A stretch of 9,127 bases of DNA, from assembly GCA_029855985.1 (NCBI GenBank), contig JAGSHR010000236.1, positions 1-9,127 on the forward strand. The letters are read 5' to 3'. Source of the DNA: Candidatus Njordarchaeota archaeon. Lineage in GTDB: Archaea > Thermoproteota > JANJXX01 > Panguiarchaeales > Panguiarchaeaceae. Shown here in pieces: positions 1 through 5,967 of this stretch. Each line of letters begins with the position of its first letter. Position 1 is the stretch's first letter. The notes under the pieces were generated by a model, which saw nothing but the letters and a program-made list of their open reading frames with translations, was not told where the DNA came from and made no database searches. The position numbers and the translations under genes are program-made.

Positions 1-136
1 ACCTCGCAACTAACAATGCTATTGTTAAGAAAAATGGATTAAAAACGATTGAATTCACGTACGCAGGGATAAAGAACACAAAAAATGATAATGCAGAAAC
101 TATTAAAACTAAGCGCGAATTTTGTTTAACCAACAT
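1..136 (-). CDS. Partial N-terminus of a predicted membrane protein, cut by the left edge
   Basis: A leftward frame opens with ATG at 136 and stays open to the window edge (45 codons). Its reading starts MLVKQNSRLVL and continues into a long hydrophobic stretch containing SALSFFVFFIPAYV and FFLTIALLVAR. A short polar/basic head followed by one or two membrane helices is typical of a real membrane-protein N-terminus. A TATA-like TCTATATGAA lies at 155-164, about 24 nt upstream of the ATG, which would suit a leaderless transcript. GGGTG at 141-145 could alternatively serve as a ribosome-binding site with a 4-nt spacer. The opposite strand is also open here (3-140) but reads as a K/N/T-rich peptide, which is what the antisense of hydrophobic codons produces. 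The family is not recognisable from this fragment. Confidence 0.5.
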   Translation of the reverse strand, partial: MLVKQNSRLVLIVSALSFFVFFIPAYVNSIVFNPFFLTIALLVAR

Positions 137-154
137 GTAACACCCAAACACAAA

Positions 155-164
155 TCTATATGAA
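155..164 (-). promoter_or_regulatory. TATA-like element for the left-edge membrane protein
   Basis: An AT-rich hexamer-like core (CATATAG on the minus strand) is centred about 24 nt before ATG 136, the expected distance from an archaeal TATA box to the transcription start. This would give a leaderless message. Support is positional only. Confidence 0.3.
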
Positions 165-220
165 TTTTAGTAACTTACCAATAAAATCTCATCCCAAAAC
201 ACAGTATAAAACACACTTCG

Positions 221-234
221 CAAAAAATATTTTA
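221..234 (-). terminator. T-rich 3' end after the acyl-CoA synthetase gene
   Basis: On the minus strand the sequence TAAAATATTTTTTG lies 15-28 nt past the synthetase stop. T-tracts without a hairpin are the usual intrinsic stop signal in archaea. No convincing stem precedes it. Confidence 0.35.
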
Positions 235-248
235 GGTGGCAGGTTCAC

Positions 249-1649
249 TTATTGGGGATTCCCTTGAAGTTTTCTTTGTCCCCAGTGATACAAAGCCCAA
301 GCTGCTCTGACGATTCTCTCCGATATTGGATATGTTGGTATTCCAATTTGCTCTGTTCTCCTGTTGAGCTCCAAAGTATATGGGCCTCCTGAGGCTCCCA
401 CGAGGATGGGTTTTCCTTTTTCTCTTGCTTTCTTGTTTAATTCCGCAAGTTTATCTATGATTGATGGTGTTACGGGTGAATCCTGGTGCACGAAGAAAAC
501 GAGGATTATGTCGGTATTTGGGTCGTCCAGGACTATATCTATTGCATTATAGTAGTCATCGTCTGTGGCACTACCCGTTAAATCAAGTGGGTTGCTTATT
601 ATTGCATACGATGGGAGTCTCTCCTTTAACTTTTTTATTGTCTCCTCCGTGAATTCCGCTAACTCCATTCCCTCATATTCTATAGCATCTACTGCTTGAA
701 CCATTAGTCCTGCTCCATTACTCATCATGGCAATTCTGTTTCCCCGTGCTGGTGGTTGCTTTGCGAGGGCTTTAATTATGTCGTATAGATCTTCAAGGTT
801 TCTTGCCAGTATTATGCCCGCCTGTTTGAATACATCCTTATATATTCTTCCTCCACCACCAAGGAAACCTGTGTGACTTTTAACTGCTTTTTTCGCTTTC
901 TCTGTATTGCCACCCCTCAATACAACAACTGGCTTCGTTTTAGTTACCTCTTTTGCGGCTTCATAGAACTTTCTTCCATCCTTTAAGCCCTCAAGGTATA
1001 TTCCTATAACCTTTGTGTTCGGTTCATCTTTCAAGTACAATAGTAAATCCGCTTCATCTACATCCGCTTTGTTTCCGTAGCTCACAAATTTACTGACACC
1101 AAGATGGTCCATGGCCGACCATTCTAGTAGAATTATCCCGTAAGTCCCACTCTGTGTTAGAATTGAAACACTTCCTGGTTTTGGTAACAACATCCTACTT
1201 CTAGGTTGGAAGAATGACCGTATGTTTGTTCTTGGGTCAAATATACCTATGCAGTTTGGTCCGATGATCCTAACGCCTTTCTCTTTCGCTATTCTTGTTA
1301 TTTGTGCTTCGATGTCTTCGAATTCTCCGCCAAGTTCCTTGAAGCCCCCGCTTATGATGACAACGTTTTTTGTTCCCTTGTCCGCGAGTTTTCTTATTGT
1401 TTCTGGTACATCTGTTGAACGTATAGCAATGATCGCTAAATCTATTTTTTCGGGAATATCGTCTACGCTGTGGTAACATTTTAACCCATGGATCTCTTGT
1501 GCTTTTGGGTGTATGGGGTATACTTTGCCTGGGAAATCAAGTAGGTTCTCTAATATAACGTAACCGATTTTCCCGGGTTTGGTTGATGCACCGATTAGTG
1601 CGACTGTTTTTGGATTAAAAAACCCGTCGATTTCTTCGTATAAACCCAT
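249..1649 (-). CDS. acdA: Acetate/acyl-CoA ligase (ADP-forming), alpha subunit
   Basis: This is the alpha subunit of the archaeal ADP-forming acyl-CoA synthetase, which converts acyl-CoA + ADP + Pi to acid + CoA + ATP, the main substrate-level ATP step in peptide- or sugar-fermenting archaea. At 466 aa it matches the usual separate alpha subunit (about 460 aa). Residues 9-105 form a CoA-binding Rossmann domain (NPKTVALIGAS). Residues 128-136 hold GPNCIG. A succinyl-CoA-ligase-like domain spans about 155-290, carrying the phospho-histidine motif KSHTG (His259), and a further ligase domain spans about 300-440. The ATP-grasp beta subunit needed for activity is not in the window. ATG 1649 is preferred because GGAGAG ends 8 nt before it; the in-frame TTG at 1655 would be only 2 nt from that site. 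The gene is divergent from the M20 hydrolase. The loop after the histidine reads GFLGGGG, where GSLAG is usual. Confidence 0.93.
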   Translation of the reverse strand: MGLYEEIDGFFNPKTVALIGASTKPGKIGYVILENLLDFPGKVYPIHPKAQEIHGLKCYHSVDDIPEKIDLAIIAIRSTDVPETIRKLADKGTKNVVIISGGFKELGGEFEDIEAQITRIAKEKGVRIIGPNCIGIFDPRTNIRSFFQPRSRMLLPKPGSVSILTQSGTYGIILLEWSAMDHLGVSKFVSYGNKADVDEADLLLYLKDEPNTKVIGIYLEGLKDGRKFYEAAKEVTKTKPVVVLRGGNTEKAKKAVKSHTGFLGGGGRIYKDVFKQAGIILARNLEDLYDIIKALAKQPPARGNRIAMMSNGAGLMVQAVDAIEYEGMELAEFTEETIKKLKERLPSYAIISNPLDLTGSATDDDYYNAIDIVLDDPNTDIILVFFVHQDSPVTPSIIDKLAELNKKAREKGKPILVGASGGPYTLELNRRTEQIGIPTYPISERIVRAAWALYHWGQRKLQGNPQ

Positions 1650-1705
1650 TATCAAAACTCTCCAGAAAACTCATTTGATAGATAGCCTCTACCGCTATTA
1701 TCATG

Positions 1706-1715
1706 TTTATATTAT
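1706..1715. promoter_or_regulatory. Shared TATA-like element between acdA and the M20 gene
   Basis: TTTATATTA on the plus strand reads TAATATAAA on the minus strand, so it can act in both directions. For acdA it would place the start near 1685, giving a leader of about 35 nt. It is preceded on that strand by the purine-rich AAAAAAGCAA, resembling a BRE, so the acdA direction looks stronger. For the M20 gene the predicted start is near 1736, about 30 nt before ATG 1766. A second T-rich candidate for the M20 gene lies at 1719-1728. Confidence 0.4.
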
Positions 1716-1755
1716 TGCTTTTTTATTGTTTTAGATGACTAGTCTAATTCTATGT

Positions 1756-1760
1756 GGCGA
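1756..1760 (+). promoter_or_regulatory. Weak ribosome-binding site deciding the M20 start
   Basis: GGCGA, one mismatch from the GGTGA used by the neighbouring genes, lies 5 nt before ATG 1766. That is the same spacing as in the other genes of this window. It overlaps the upstream GTG at 1754, arguing that the GTG belongs to the leader. Confidence 0.4.
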
Positions 1761-1765
1761 TAAGC

Positions 1766-2908
1766 ATGAGAGAATGGGTAATCAAAGTTTTAAAGGAAAT
1801 CATTTCCAGAAACGCTGTTAACCCTGCGCATGGAGGTCCTGGAGAGAAAGAAAGAGCCGATTACATTCAAAGCCTCCTTGAAGATATGGGCCTAAAAACG
1901 AAGAGATACGAAGTGGTCGATGAGAAAGGAATTGTTAGACCTAGCATCGTAACAGAAGTGGGTGAAGGAAAAACAATTTGGTTGATTGCACACATAGATA
2001 CTGTTTCCCCGGGTTCTGGTTGGACCAAAGACCCCTTTAAGTTAACTATCGAAGGAGACAAGGTTTATGGGAGAGGCGTCAATGATAATGGAATTGGCAT
2101 CATGGCAGCCTTAATAGTACTTAAAAGGATTGTTGATAAAAGAATCGAGTTAAAATACAAGTTGAAAGTTGGGTTTGTCGCTGATGAGGAAGCTGGGAGC
2201 ACTTATGGGTTAAAACACTTGGTAAATGAGGGGGTATTCAAAGAGGGTGATCGCGCTCTAATTCCTGATGCAGGCAACGAGGAGGGAACGATGGTCGAAA
2301 TCGCTGAAAAAGGTATACTCTGGTTAAAGTTCACCACCAAAGGTAAGCAAACGCATGGTTCAACGCCTCATAAGGGAGATAACGCATTCTTAAAATCAAT
2401 GAGAATGGCCATTGAATTATACGAGACTCTTCACGAAAAGTTCAGTGAATCTGACGAGTTGTTTGATCCTCCGGTTTCAACCTTCGAGCCTACAATGAAG
2501 GAAAAGAACACTGATTCGATTAACATTATTCCAGGGGAAGACGTGCACTACTGGGACTGCAGGGTATTACCTCAACATGACTTAGAAGAGGTATTAGAAA
2601 CCATAAGAGAAACTGCTGGGAAGTACAATGCAGAAGTAGAAGTTGTTATGAGAGAAGAGGCCTCGAGAGTCGACCCAAATGACTGGATTGTAGTAAAATT
2701 GTCTAACTCTATTAGGAAGGTTCTTGGTAGAGAACCAAAGTTGATGGGTATTGGTGGAGGAACATTTGCTGGAATACTAAGAAAAATTGGCGTTCCTTCT
2801 GTTGTTTGGCACATTGGGAGTGGCACTGAACACCAACCAGATGAGTGGGAATTGTTGAGTAATTATTTCAAAAACGCTGATGTTATATTAGATGTTTTAA
2901 CATCATAG
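1766..2908 (+). CDS. M20 family metallo-hydrolase (ArgE/DapE/ACY1-type peptidase)
   Basis: This is a dinuclear zinc amidohydrolase/peptidase of about 380 aa, the usual single-chain M20 length. All five metal ligands are visible: His76 (AHID), Asp107 (GVNDN), Glu142 (ADEEAGS), Asp168 (PDAG) and His356 (GTEHQP). The general base is Glu141, and Asp78 supports the first His. A lid/dimerisation domain (about 180-295) contains KQTHGSTPHKGDNA, the typical start of the M20 dimerisation region. No signal peptide is seen, so it should be cytoplasmic. Relatives cleave acyl-amino acids, diaminopimelate derivatives or small peptides, and the substrate cannot be chosen from sequence alone. Archaeal homologues are often labelled as diaminopimelate enzymes on weak grounds. 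An alternative GTG start exists at 1754 (384 aa). Its position opposite an acyl-CoA synthetase fits a role in peptide or acyl-amino-acid breakdown, which is an inference. Confidence 0.88.
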   Translation: MREWVIKVLKEIISRNAVNPAHGGPGEKERADYIQSLLEDMGLKTKRYEVVDEKGIVRPSIVTEVGEGKTIWLIAHIDTVSPGSGWTKDPFKLTIEGDKVYGRGVNDNGIGIMAALIVLKRIVDKRIELKYKLKVGFVADEEAGSTYGLKHLVNEGVFKEGDRALIPDAGNEEGTMVEIAEKGILWLKFTTKGKQTHGSTPHKGDNAFLKSMRMAIELYETLHEKFSESDELFDPPVSTFEPTMKEKNTDSINIIPGEDVHYWDCRVLPQHDLEEVLETIRETAGKYNAEVEVVMREEASRVDPNDWIVVKLSNSIRKVLGREPKLMGIGGGTFAGILRKIGVPSVVWHIGSGTEHQPDEWELLSNYFKNADVILDVLTS

Positions 2909-2915
2909 GAAAAAA
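2891..2915. terminator. Compact convergent gene end with near-palindrome and T-tract
   Basis: The M20 gene and the leftward 122-aa gene converge with only 8 nt between stops. The M20 end contains GATGTT-TT-AACATC (2891-2904). Just past the leftward gene's stop, the minus strand has six Ts (2910-2915). For the rightward transcript, a T-rich stretch appears only inside the opposing gene (about 2937-2957), so the transcripts probably overlap at their 3' ends. Confidence 0.3.
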
Positions 2916-2916
2916 T

Positions 2917-3285
2917 TCATACTTCTGGTGTCACAACTTCTTCTCTATTTTTATTTGGATCGATCACCAAATACTTTACTTTGTAGTTAAAACTTTTCGC
3001 GATTTCTCTGGGTGCGTAGATGATTAACCACGCGGTGTGTTCCTCATCTAGTGGAACTTGTTTAACTTTGACATATTCCTCTCCTAGTGCCTCACTTAGT
3101 ATGACCCTAAAGTCCTCAAAGTAATCTTCAACACCACATGTTAAACACATGTGGCCAGTAAATATGAAAGCTAGCTTGGCTTCCTCGCTACTCCCAACGA
3201 ATTCTACTATTGCTTCTGGGTAAAACTTTTCATGGAAAATGTTAATCGCGTTTTCAATTTGATTGCTCTTGATAACTTTTTTCAC
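2917..3285 (-). CDS. Conserved-looking 122-aa protein with a CxxC motif, function unknown
   Basis: I do not recognise this family. The 122-aa product is soluble, mixed alpha/beta, with no signal peptide or membrane segment. Its most distinctive stretch is residues 42-59: FTGHMCLTCG followed by VEDYFEDF. The CxxC pair (Cys47, Cys50) and nearby His45 could bind a metal or act as a redox pair. A strand-rich C-terminal half ends in YKVKYLVIDP and an acidic tail. The start is GTG 3285, supported by AAGGTGA (3292-3298) 6 nt upstream. The gene is flanked by a TATA-like sequence at 3342-3351 and by the convergent M20 gene. It lies 123 nt downstream of the MFS gene in the same direction and is probably transcribed on its own. 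Confidence 0.75.
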   Translation of the reverse strand: MKKVIKSNQIENAINIFHEKFYPEAIVEFVGSSEEAKLAFIFTGHMCLTCGVEDYFEDFRVILSEALGEEYVKVKQVPLDEEHTAWLIIYAPREIAKSFNYKVKYLVIDPNKNREEVVTPEV

Positions 3286-3291
3286 TTTAAT

Positions 3292-3298
3292 TCACCTT
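3292..3298 (-). promoter_or_regulatory. Ribosome-binding site supporting a GTG start
   Basis: AAGGTGA on the minus strand matches seven bases of the anti-Shine-Dalgarno complement and sits 6 nt before GTG 3285. There is no in-frame ATG close by, so this site decides the start. Confidence 0.65.
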
Positions 3299-3341
3299 GC
3301 GATTTCTCTTTCAGTTACATAACAAGTGTTCAAGGCTCCAC

Positions 3342-3351
3342 CTTATTTAAG
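3342..3351 (-). promoter_or_regulatory. TATA-like box for the 122-aa gene
   Basis: CTTAAATAAG on the minus strand is centred about 61 nt before the GTG start and predicts a transcript start near 3320, giving a leader of about 35 nt that contains the AAGGTGA site. Confidence 0.4.
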
Positions 3352-3370
3352 TTTTATACCTAAGATGTGG

Positions 3371-3391
3371 GGAGAAAAAGAATTAGAAAAG
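3371..3391 (-). terminator. T-rich 3' end after the MFS gene
   Basis: Starting about 18 nt past the stop of the MFS gene, the minus strand carries two T-rich runs (CTTTTCTAATTCTTTTTCTC). These lie before the promoter of the next gene, consistent with separate transcription units. No stem is evident. Confidence 0.35.
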
Positions 3392-3408
3392 TTGAGGTGA
3401 CACTAAGC

Positions 3409-4578
3409 TTAGGATCTTGGCCTAGAAAGTCTGTGTGTATAATAAAATAAGAGTAATGCTATGATCTCTAAGGCTATACCATAGATGATTGTAAGATTGT
3501 AAAGGCTCATATCGTAAAGGTATCCGTAAACGTAACCACTGATGGTAAATGCTATTCCTATTGAGGTGTAAAATGCACCATAACCGAGACCTCTCTTGCT
3601 AATTTTTACTATATCTGTTATTGCTCCCCTTGTGACACTTTCAAAGGTTCCTAGCGCAACACCGAGAAGAATTGAGACTACCATGAAACTTAAACTTGTG
3701 AATTTAATGAAGAAAAATGGTATGATCATGCCGGCAATTGGTATTAAAACATTGATTATTAAACCTACTTTTTCATAAGCGTATCCAGCTATCAATGCTA
3801 TGATGCCGTCAACACCCATTATTATGAAGTAGATTACTGGGATAAACCAGTCTGCGAAAATCACTTGTTTGTCAGCAACATATAATACGATGGAATATGG
3901 TAATAACCCGACTATCGCTAAGAACGTGGATAACACGTATACCCAATACCTCTTATTGAGCTCACCCTCATTACCCGAGTCACCAGTTTTTTTGCTATAC
4001 TCTAGAAAAGCTGGGTCATAGAACCTGTATGCTAGTAGTAGAGAAAATAGGGCTAGCAATGCTGGAATCGCGAATACCATGAATATAGTCCTGTAATCGA
4101 ATTTGTCAATCCACAATATTAAAAAAGCTATTAGGGGACCCAACATTGCCCCTAATTGATCCATGAACTCATGAAAACCAAAAATCTTACCCGTTGGAAT
4201 ATCCCTCTTGAGACCACTCAAAAGTACTTCTCTAGCTGGAGTCCTGATGGCTTTTCCAAATCTTTCCACCACAAGCAACATTAAAGCTATTTGCCAAGAG
4301 TTAGCGAGAGCCAATAATGGAACGGCGAAAAGGTTTATTATATAGCCCGCTATAGTGAGAGTCCAATAGTCCCCAGCCTTATCCGATATGTATCCTGCAG
4401 GTAATCTCATAACATAAGCTATGAACTCCGCCACTCCTAGAATTAACCCAGTTAACGTAGCTGTCGCACCCAAATAGTAAAGGAAGCTAGGTATTATGCT
4501 TCTCGCTCCCTCATAAGTGGTATCCGCTAATAAGCTAACCAACCCAAATAAAATCAATATCTTCCAAGCTTTCTTCAT
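3409..4578 (-). CDS. MFS transporter, substrate unknown
   Basis: This is a 12-helix major facilitator superfamily protein of 389 aa. It belongs to the MFS branch recognisable by a conserved acidic TM1 (LADTTYEGARSIIPSFL), a motif-A-like loop after TM2 (GYISDKAGDYW, residues 62-72), the signature ERFGKAIRTPAREVLLS (105-121) and GFHEFMDQLGAMLGPLIA (134-151). Bacterial relatives read roughly DRxGKGIRxPPRDAL at the third position. The central cytoplasmic loop (about 192-208, KKTGDSGNEGELNK) separates the two six-helix halves. Members of this branch are mostly uncharacterised permeases, so import versus export and substrate cannot be assigned. ATG 4578 has GGTGG (4588-4592) 9 nt upstream and a TATA-like TTTTTATTTA at 4621-4630. 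It lies downstream of the VIT1-like gene but behind a terminator, so it is probably not part of that transcript. Confidence 0.87.
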   Translation of the reverse strand: MKKAWKILILFGLVSLLADTTYEGARSIIPSFLYYLGATATLTGLILGVAEFIAYVMRLPAGYISDKAGDYWTLTIAGYIINLFAVPLLALANSWQIALMLLVVERFGKAIRTPAREVLLSGLKRDIPTGKIFGFHEFMDQLGAMLGPLIAFLILWIDKFDYRTIFMVFAIPALLALFSLLLAYRFYDPAFLEYSKKTGDSGNEGELNKRYWVYVLSTFLAIVGLLPYSIVLYVADKQVIFADWFIPVIYFIIMGVDGIIALIAGYAYEKVGLIINVLIPIAGMIIPFFFIKFTSLSFMVVSILLGVALGTFESVTRGAITDIVKISKRGLGYGAFYTSIGIAFTISGYVYGYLYDMSLYNLTIIYGIALEIIALLLFYYTHRLSRPRS

Positions 4579-4620
4579 TGAAATAAACCACCGTAGATCT
4601 GTGAGCTACTGCCCATAACA

Positions 4621-4630
4621 TAAATAAAAA
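4621..4630 (-). promoter_or_regulatory. TATA-like box for the MFS gene
   Basis: TTTTTATTTA on the minus strand is centred about 47 nt before ATG 4578 and predicts a transcript start near 4599. The leader of about 20 nt would still contain the GGTGG site. Confidence 0.4.
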
Positions 4631-4655
4631 TGAATAATTTAATATGAAGAGTCTC

Positions 4656-4683
4656 AAAAAAAAGAAAACCTAACTAAGGTTAG
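4656..4683 (-). terminator. Hairpin plus T-tract terminator after the VIT1-like gene
   Basis: On the minus strand a small stem (CTAAC, loop CTTA, GTTAG; 4670-4683) is followed by GTTTT, C and eight Ts (4656-4669). The T-tract alone would suffice for archaeal termination; the stem is short (5 bp). It lies 24 nt past the stop and ahead of the MFS promoter. Confidence 0.55.
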
Positions 4684-4706
4684 AGGAAATAAATTATCTG
4701 ACTGAT

Positions 4707-5819
4707 TTAAACGCTGATTCCAAGCAACAACTTTGCTATTGTTCCAATAGTATACGTTGCTAATGAAGCTCCAATGACAATTATCATGTTTTGAATTGCT
4801 TCTTTCTTTACACTTAAGCCTGAGAGTATTGAGGTGAATGCACCAGCGAGGAATGACACTACAGCTGATAGGATCACCGCAATTATGGCGATCTCTATTG
4901 TTGATATAGGGAACAGAGATCCAACGAAGAAAGGTAATATGGCAGGTAAAGCTCCCAATACGTAATAAATACCAGTTGTTTTTGCTGCAGTAGATGGATC
5001 GTCAGGCTCTTCCTCTATCGCCAAATGCTTCGTAAGTTCTCTCAGTGCAGTTGGATTCTGCTTTATTATATTTACGAGTTCTTCAGCGTCCTTCTCTTCT
5101 AGTCCTTTTTCTATGAGAGCGCTCTTGAGATCCCTTTCGAGGAATGAAGGATCAATCATCTCTTTAATCTCTAAATCGCGCAGAGAACCTTCGTATAAGT
5201 CCTTTTGGCTTTTTGTTGAGAGATAAGCTCCTGCTGTCATGGAGAATGTACCGCCAACTGCTGCAATTAAACCTGCTAAACCTATTGTTAATGGATCATT
5301 TATTACACTTGCTAACCCTATCACTAGTGCTAAGATTTCAACTAGAGAGTCAGTCATGCCGTATATGGCATCCTTTACCCTTGAGATATCAGATTTTGCC
5401 TCTATGATCATGTTTAACAATACATGCTCGTGCATTAACTCATCGACTATTATCCCTTTAACAGTGCTCACAGCCTTTTCATCACCCTCTAACGCTTTCA
5501 TCATTTTAACGTACTCATCAGCTGCAAGTTTCTCGCCTAACTCTAAGTAATTAATTATGAAGACTAATGGCAAAATGACGCTAGCCAACTTGTAAAGGAA
5601 AATTTTCAACTTTAGTTTTAATCCAACCTTCAATTTCTTGTTGAATTTCTCTTCAGCAAATTGACGCCAAATCTCGGCATGTCTTTCCTCCATCTTGGAT
5701 AACTTAATAAAGTCATTTTTGAACTCCTCTTCAACTCTATTCGTTAAAAATTTATAGACTTCTTTTGCGATAATTTCGTCCTCAAACGATTTCTTCACTA
5801 GTGAGAAATCAAGAGTCAT
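4707..5819 (-). CDS. Ferritin-like domain fused to a VIT1/CCC1 iron/manganese transporter
   Basis: This two-part membrane protein of 370 aa resembles the membrane-bound ferritin (MbfA-type, rubrerythrin-VIT1) family, which binds iron with the ferritin-like part and moves it out of the cytoplasm. Residues 1-140 form a four-helix ferritin-like domain with metal-site glutamates: Glu15/Glu20 region, ExxH at Glu44-His47, the DEYVK helix near 101, and ExxH at Glu127-His130. It has a hydrophobic insert at about 72-92. From 152 the VIT1 part begins: TDSLVEILALVIGLAS with the TM1 aspartate (Asp157), then TFSMTAGAYLSTKSQKDLYEG (191-211). An acidic cytoplasmic metal-binding loop follows (about 206-275), then three more helices to 370. 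The motif usually reads SMxxGEYLS; here the Glu is Ala196-198 region (GAYLS). The start is backed by GGTGA 6 nt upstream. The gene is divergent from the peroxiredoxin. Confidence 0.9.
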   Translation of the reverse strand: MTLDFSLVKKSFEDEIIAKEVYKFLTNRVEEEFKNDFIKLSKMEERHAEIWRQFAEEKFNKKLKVGLKLKLKIFLYKLASVILPLVFIINYLELGEKLAADEYVKMMKALEGDEKAVSTVKGIIVDELMHEHVLLNMIIEAKSDISRVKDAIYGMTDSLVEILALVIGLASVINDPLTIGLAGLIAAVGGTFSMTAGAYLSTKSQKDLYEGSLRDLEIKEMIDPSFLERDLKSALIEKGLEEKDAEELVNIIKQNPTALRELTKHLAIEEEPDDPSTAAKTTGIYYVLGALPAILPFFVGSLFPISTIEIAIIAVILSAVVSFLAGAFTSILSGLSVKKEAIQNMIIVIGASLATYTIGTIAKLLLGISV

Positions 5820-5841
5820 GGGAACTCACCAAGAGCTAGTT

Positions 5842-5853
5842 ATTAGAAATATT
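5842..5853 (-). promoter_or_regulatory. Candidate operator AATATTTCTAAT, VIT1-side copy
   Basis: Reading towards the VIT1-like gene, AATATTTCTAAT ends 22 nt before its ATG and covers the predicted transcript start (near 5846). An identical 12-mer lies in the same sense in front of the peroxiredoxin (5925-5936). A bound repressor here would block transcription initiation. Confidence 0.4.
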
Positions 5854-5868
5854 TTATGTTTGAGATGG

Positions 5869-5876
5869 ATTTAAAC
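5869..5876 (-). promoter_or_regulatory. TATA-like box for the VIT1-like gene
   Basis: GTTTAAAT on the minus strand is centred about 53 nt before ATG 5819 and predicts a start near 5846, giving a leader of about 27 nt that retains the GGTGA site at 5826-5830. It overlaps the left arm of the 18-bp dyad. ACATAAAATA nearer the gene (about 5851-5859) is an alternative but would leave almost no leader. Confidence 0.4.
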
Positions 5877-5890
5877 AAGTTATCTTGTTT
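5873..5890. promoter_or_regulatory. 18-bp dyad AAACAAG-TTAT-CTTGTTT in the divergent region
   Basis: There are perfect 7-bp inverted arms around a 4-nt spacer, between the two divergent TATA boxes. The left arm overlaps the VIT1-side TATA box and the right arm ends 20 nt before the peroxiredoxin TATA. This geometry suits a dimeric regulator that represses one side and may assist the other. The regulator is not encoded in the window. Confidence 0.45.
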
Positions 5891-5918
5891 CGAAAAACGA
5901 AAAATAAACTTTAAATAT
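5891..5918 (+). promoter_or_regulatory. Peroxiredoxin promoter: tandem CGAAAAA, BRE-like purines and TATA box
   Basis: TTTAAATAT (5910-5918) is a near-consensus archaeal TATA box and predicts a transcript start near 5940. It is preceded by a purine-rich BRE-like run and by two adjacent copies of CGAAAAA (5891-5904). This is the best promoter in the window. The leader would be about 28 nt to ATG 5968. Confidence 0.6.
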
Positions 5919-5924
5919 CAAACT

Positions 5925-5936
5925 AATATTTCTAAT
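5925..5936 (+). promoter_or_regulatory. Candidate operator AATATTTCTAAT, peroxiredoxin-side copy
   Basis: This is the same 12-mer as at 5842-5853, in the sense of the peroxiredoxin, between its TATA box and predicted start. Here it lies inside a wider inverted repeat, ACTAAT-7 nt-ATTAGT (5922-5940). Confidence 0.4.
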
Positions 5937-5957
5937 TAGTGAACAAAAAAATTCGAT

Positions 5958-5962
5958 GGTGA
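5958..5962 (+). promoter_or_regulatory. Ribosome-binding site that moves the peroxiredoxin start to 5968
   Basis: GGTGA sits 5 nt before ATG 5968 and overlaps the upstream ATG at 5956. Other genes here use GGTGA at 5-6 nt, so the upstream ATG is probably part of the leader. Confidence 0.6.
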
Positions 5963-5967
5963 AAAAA

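Noticed and set aside
3..140. Open rightward frame of 45 codons ending in TAA at 138-140
   Set aside because: Its K/N/T-rich peptide looks like the antisense of a hydrophobic leftward reading, has no recognisable motif, and the leftward frame has a start and a promoter-like element.
3326..3397. Small rightward frame (GTG start, 23 codons) in the gap before the MFS gene
   Set aside because: It overlaps the promoter of the 122-aa gene, has no ribosome-binding site, and shows no features of a real small protein.
5239..5550. Rightward open frame of 103 codons opposite the VIT1-like gene
   Set aside because: It overlaps a well-supported membrane protein gene and has no ribosome-binding site or family motif.
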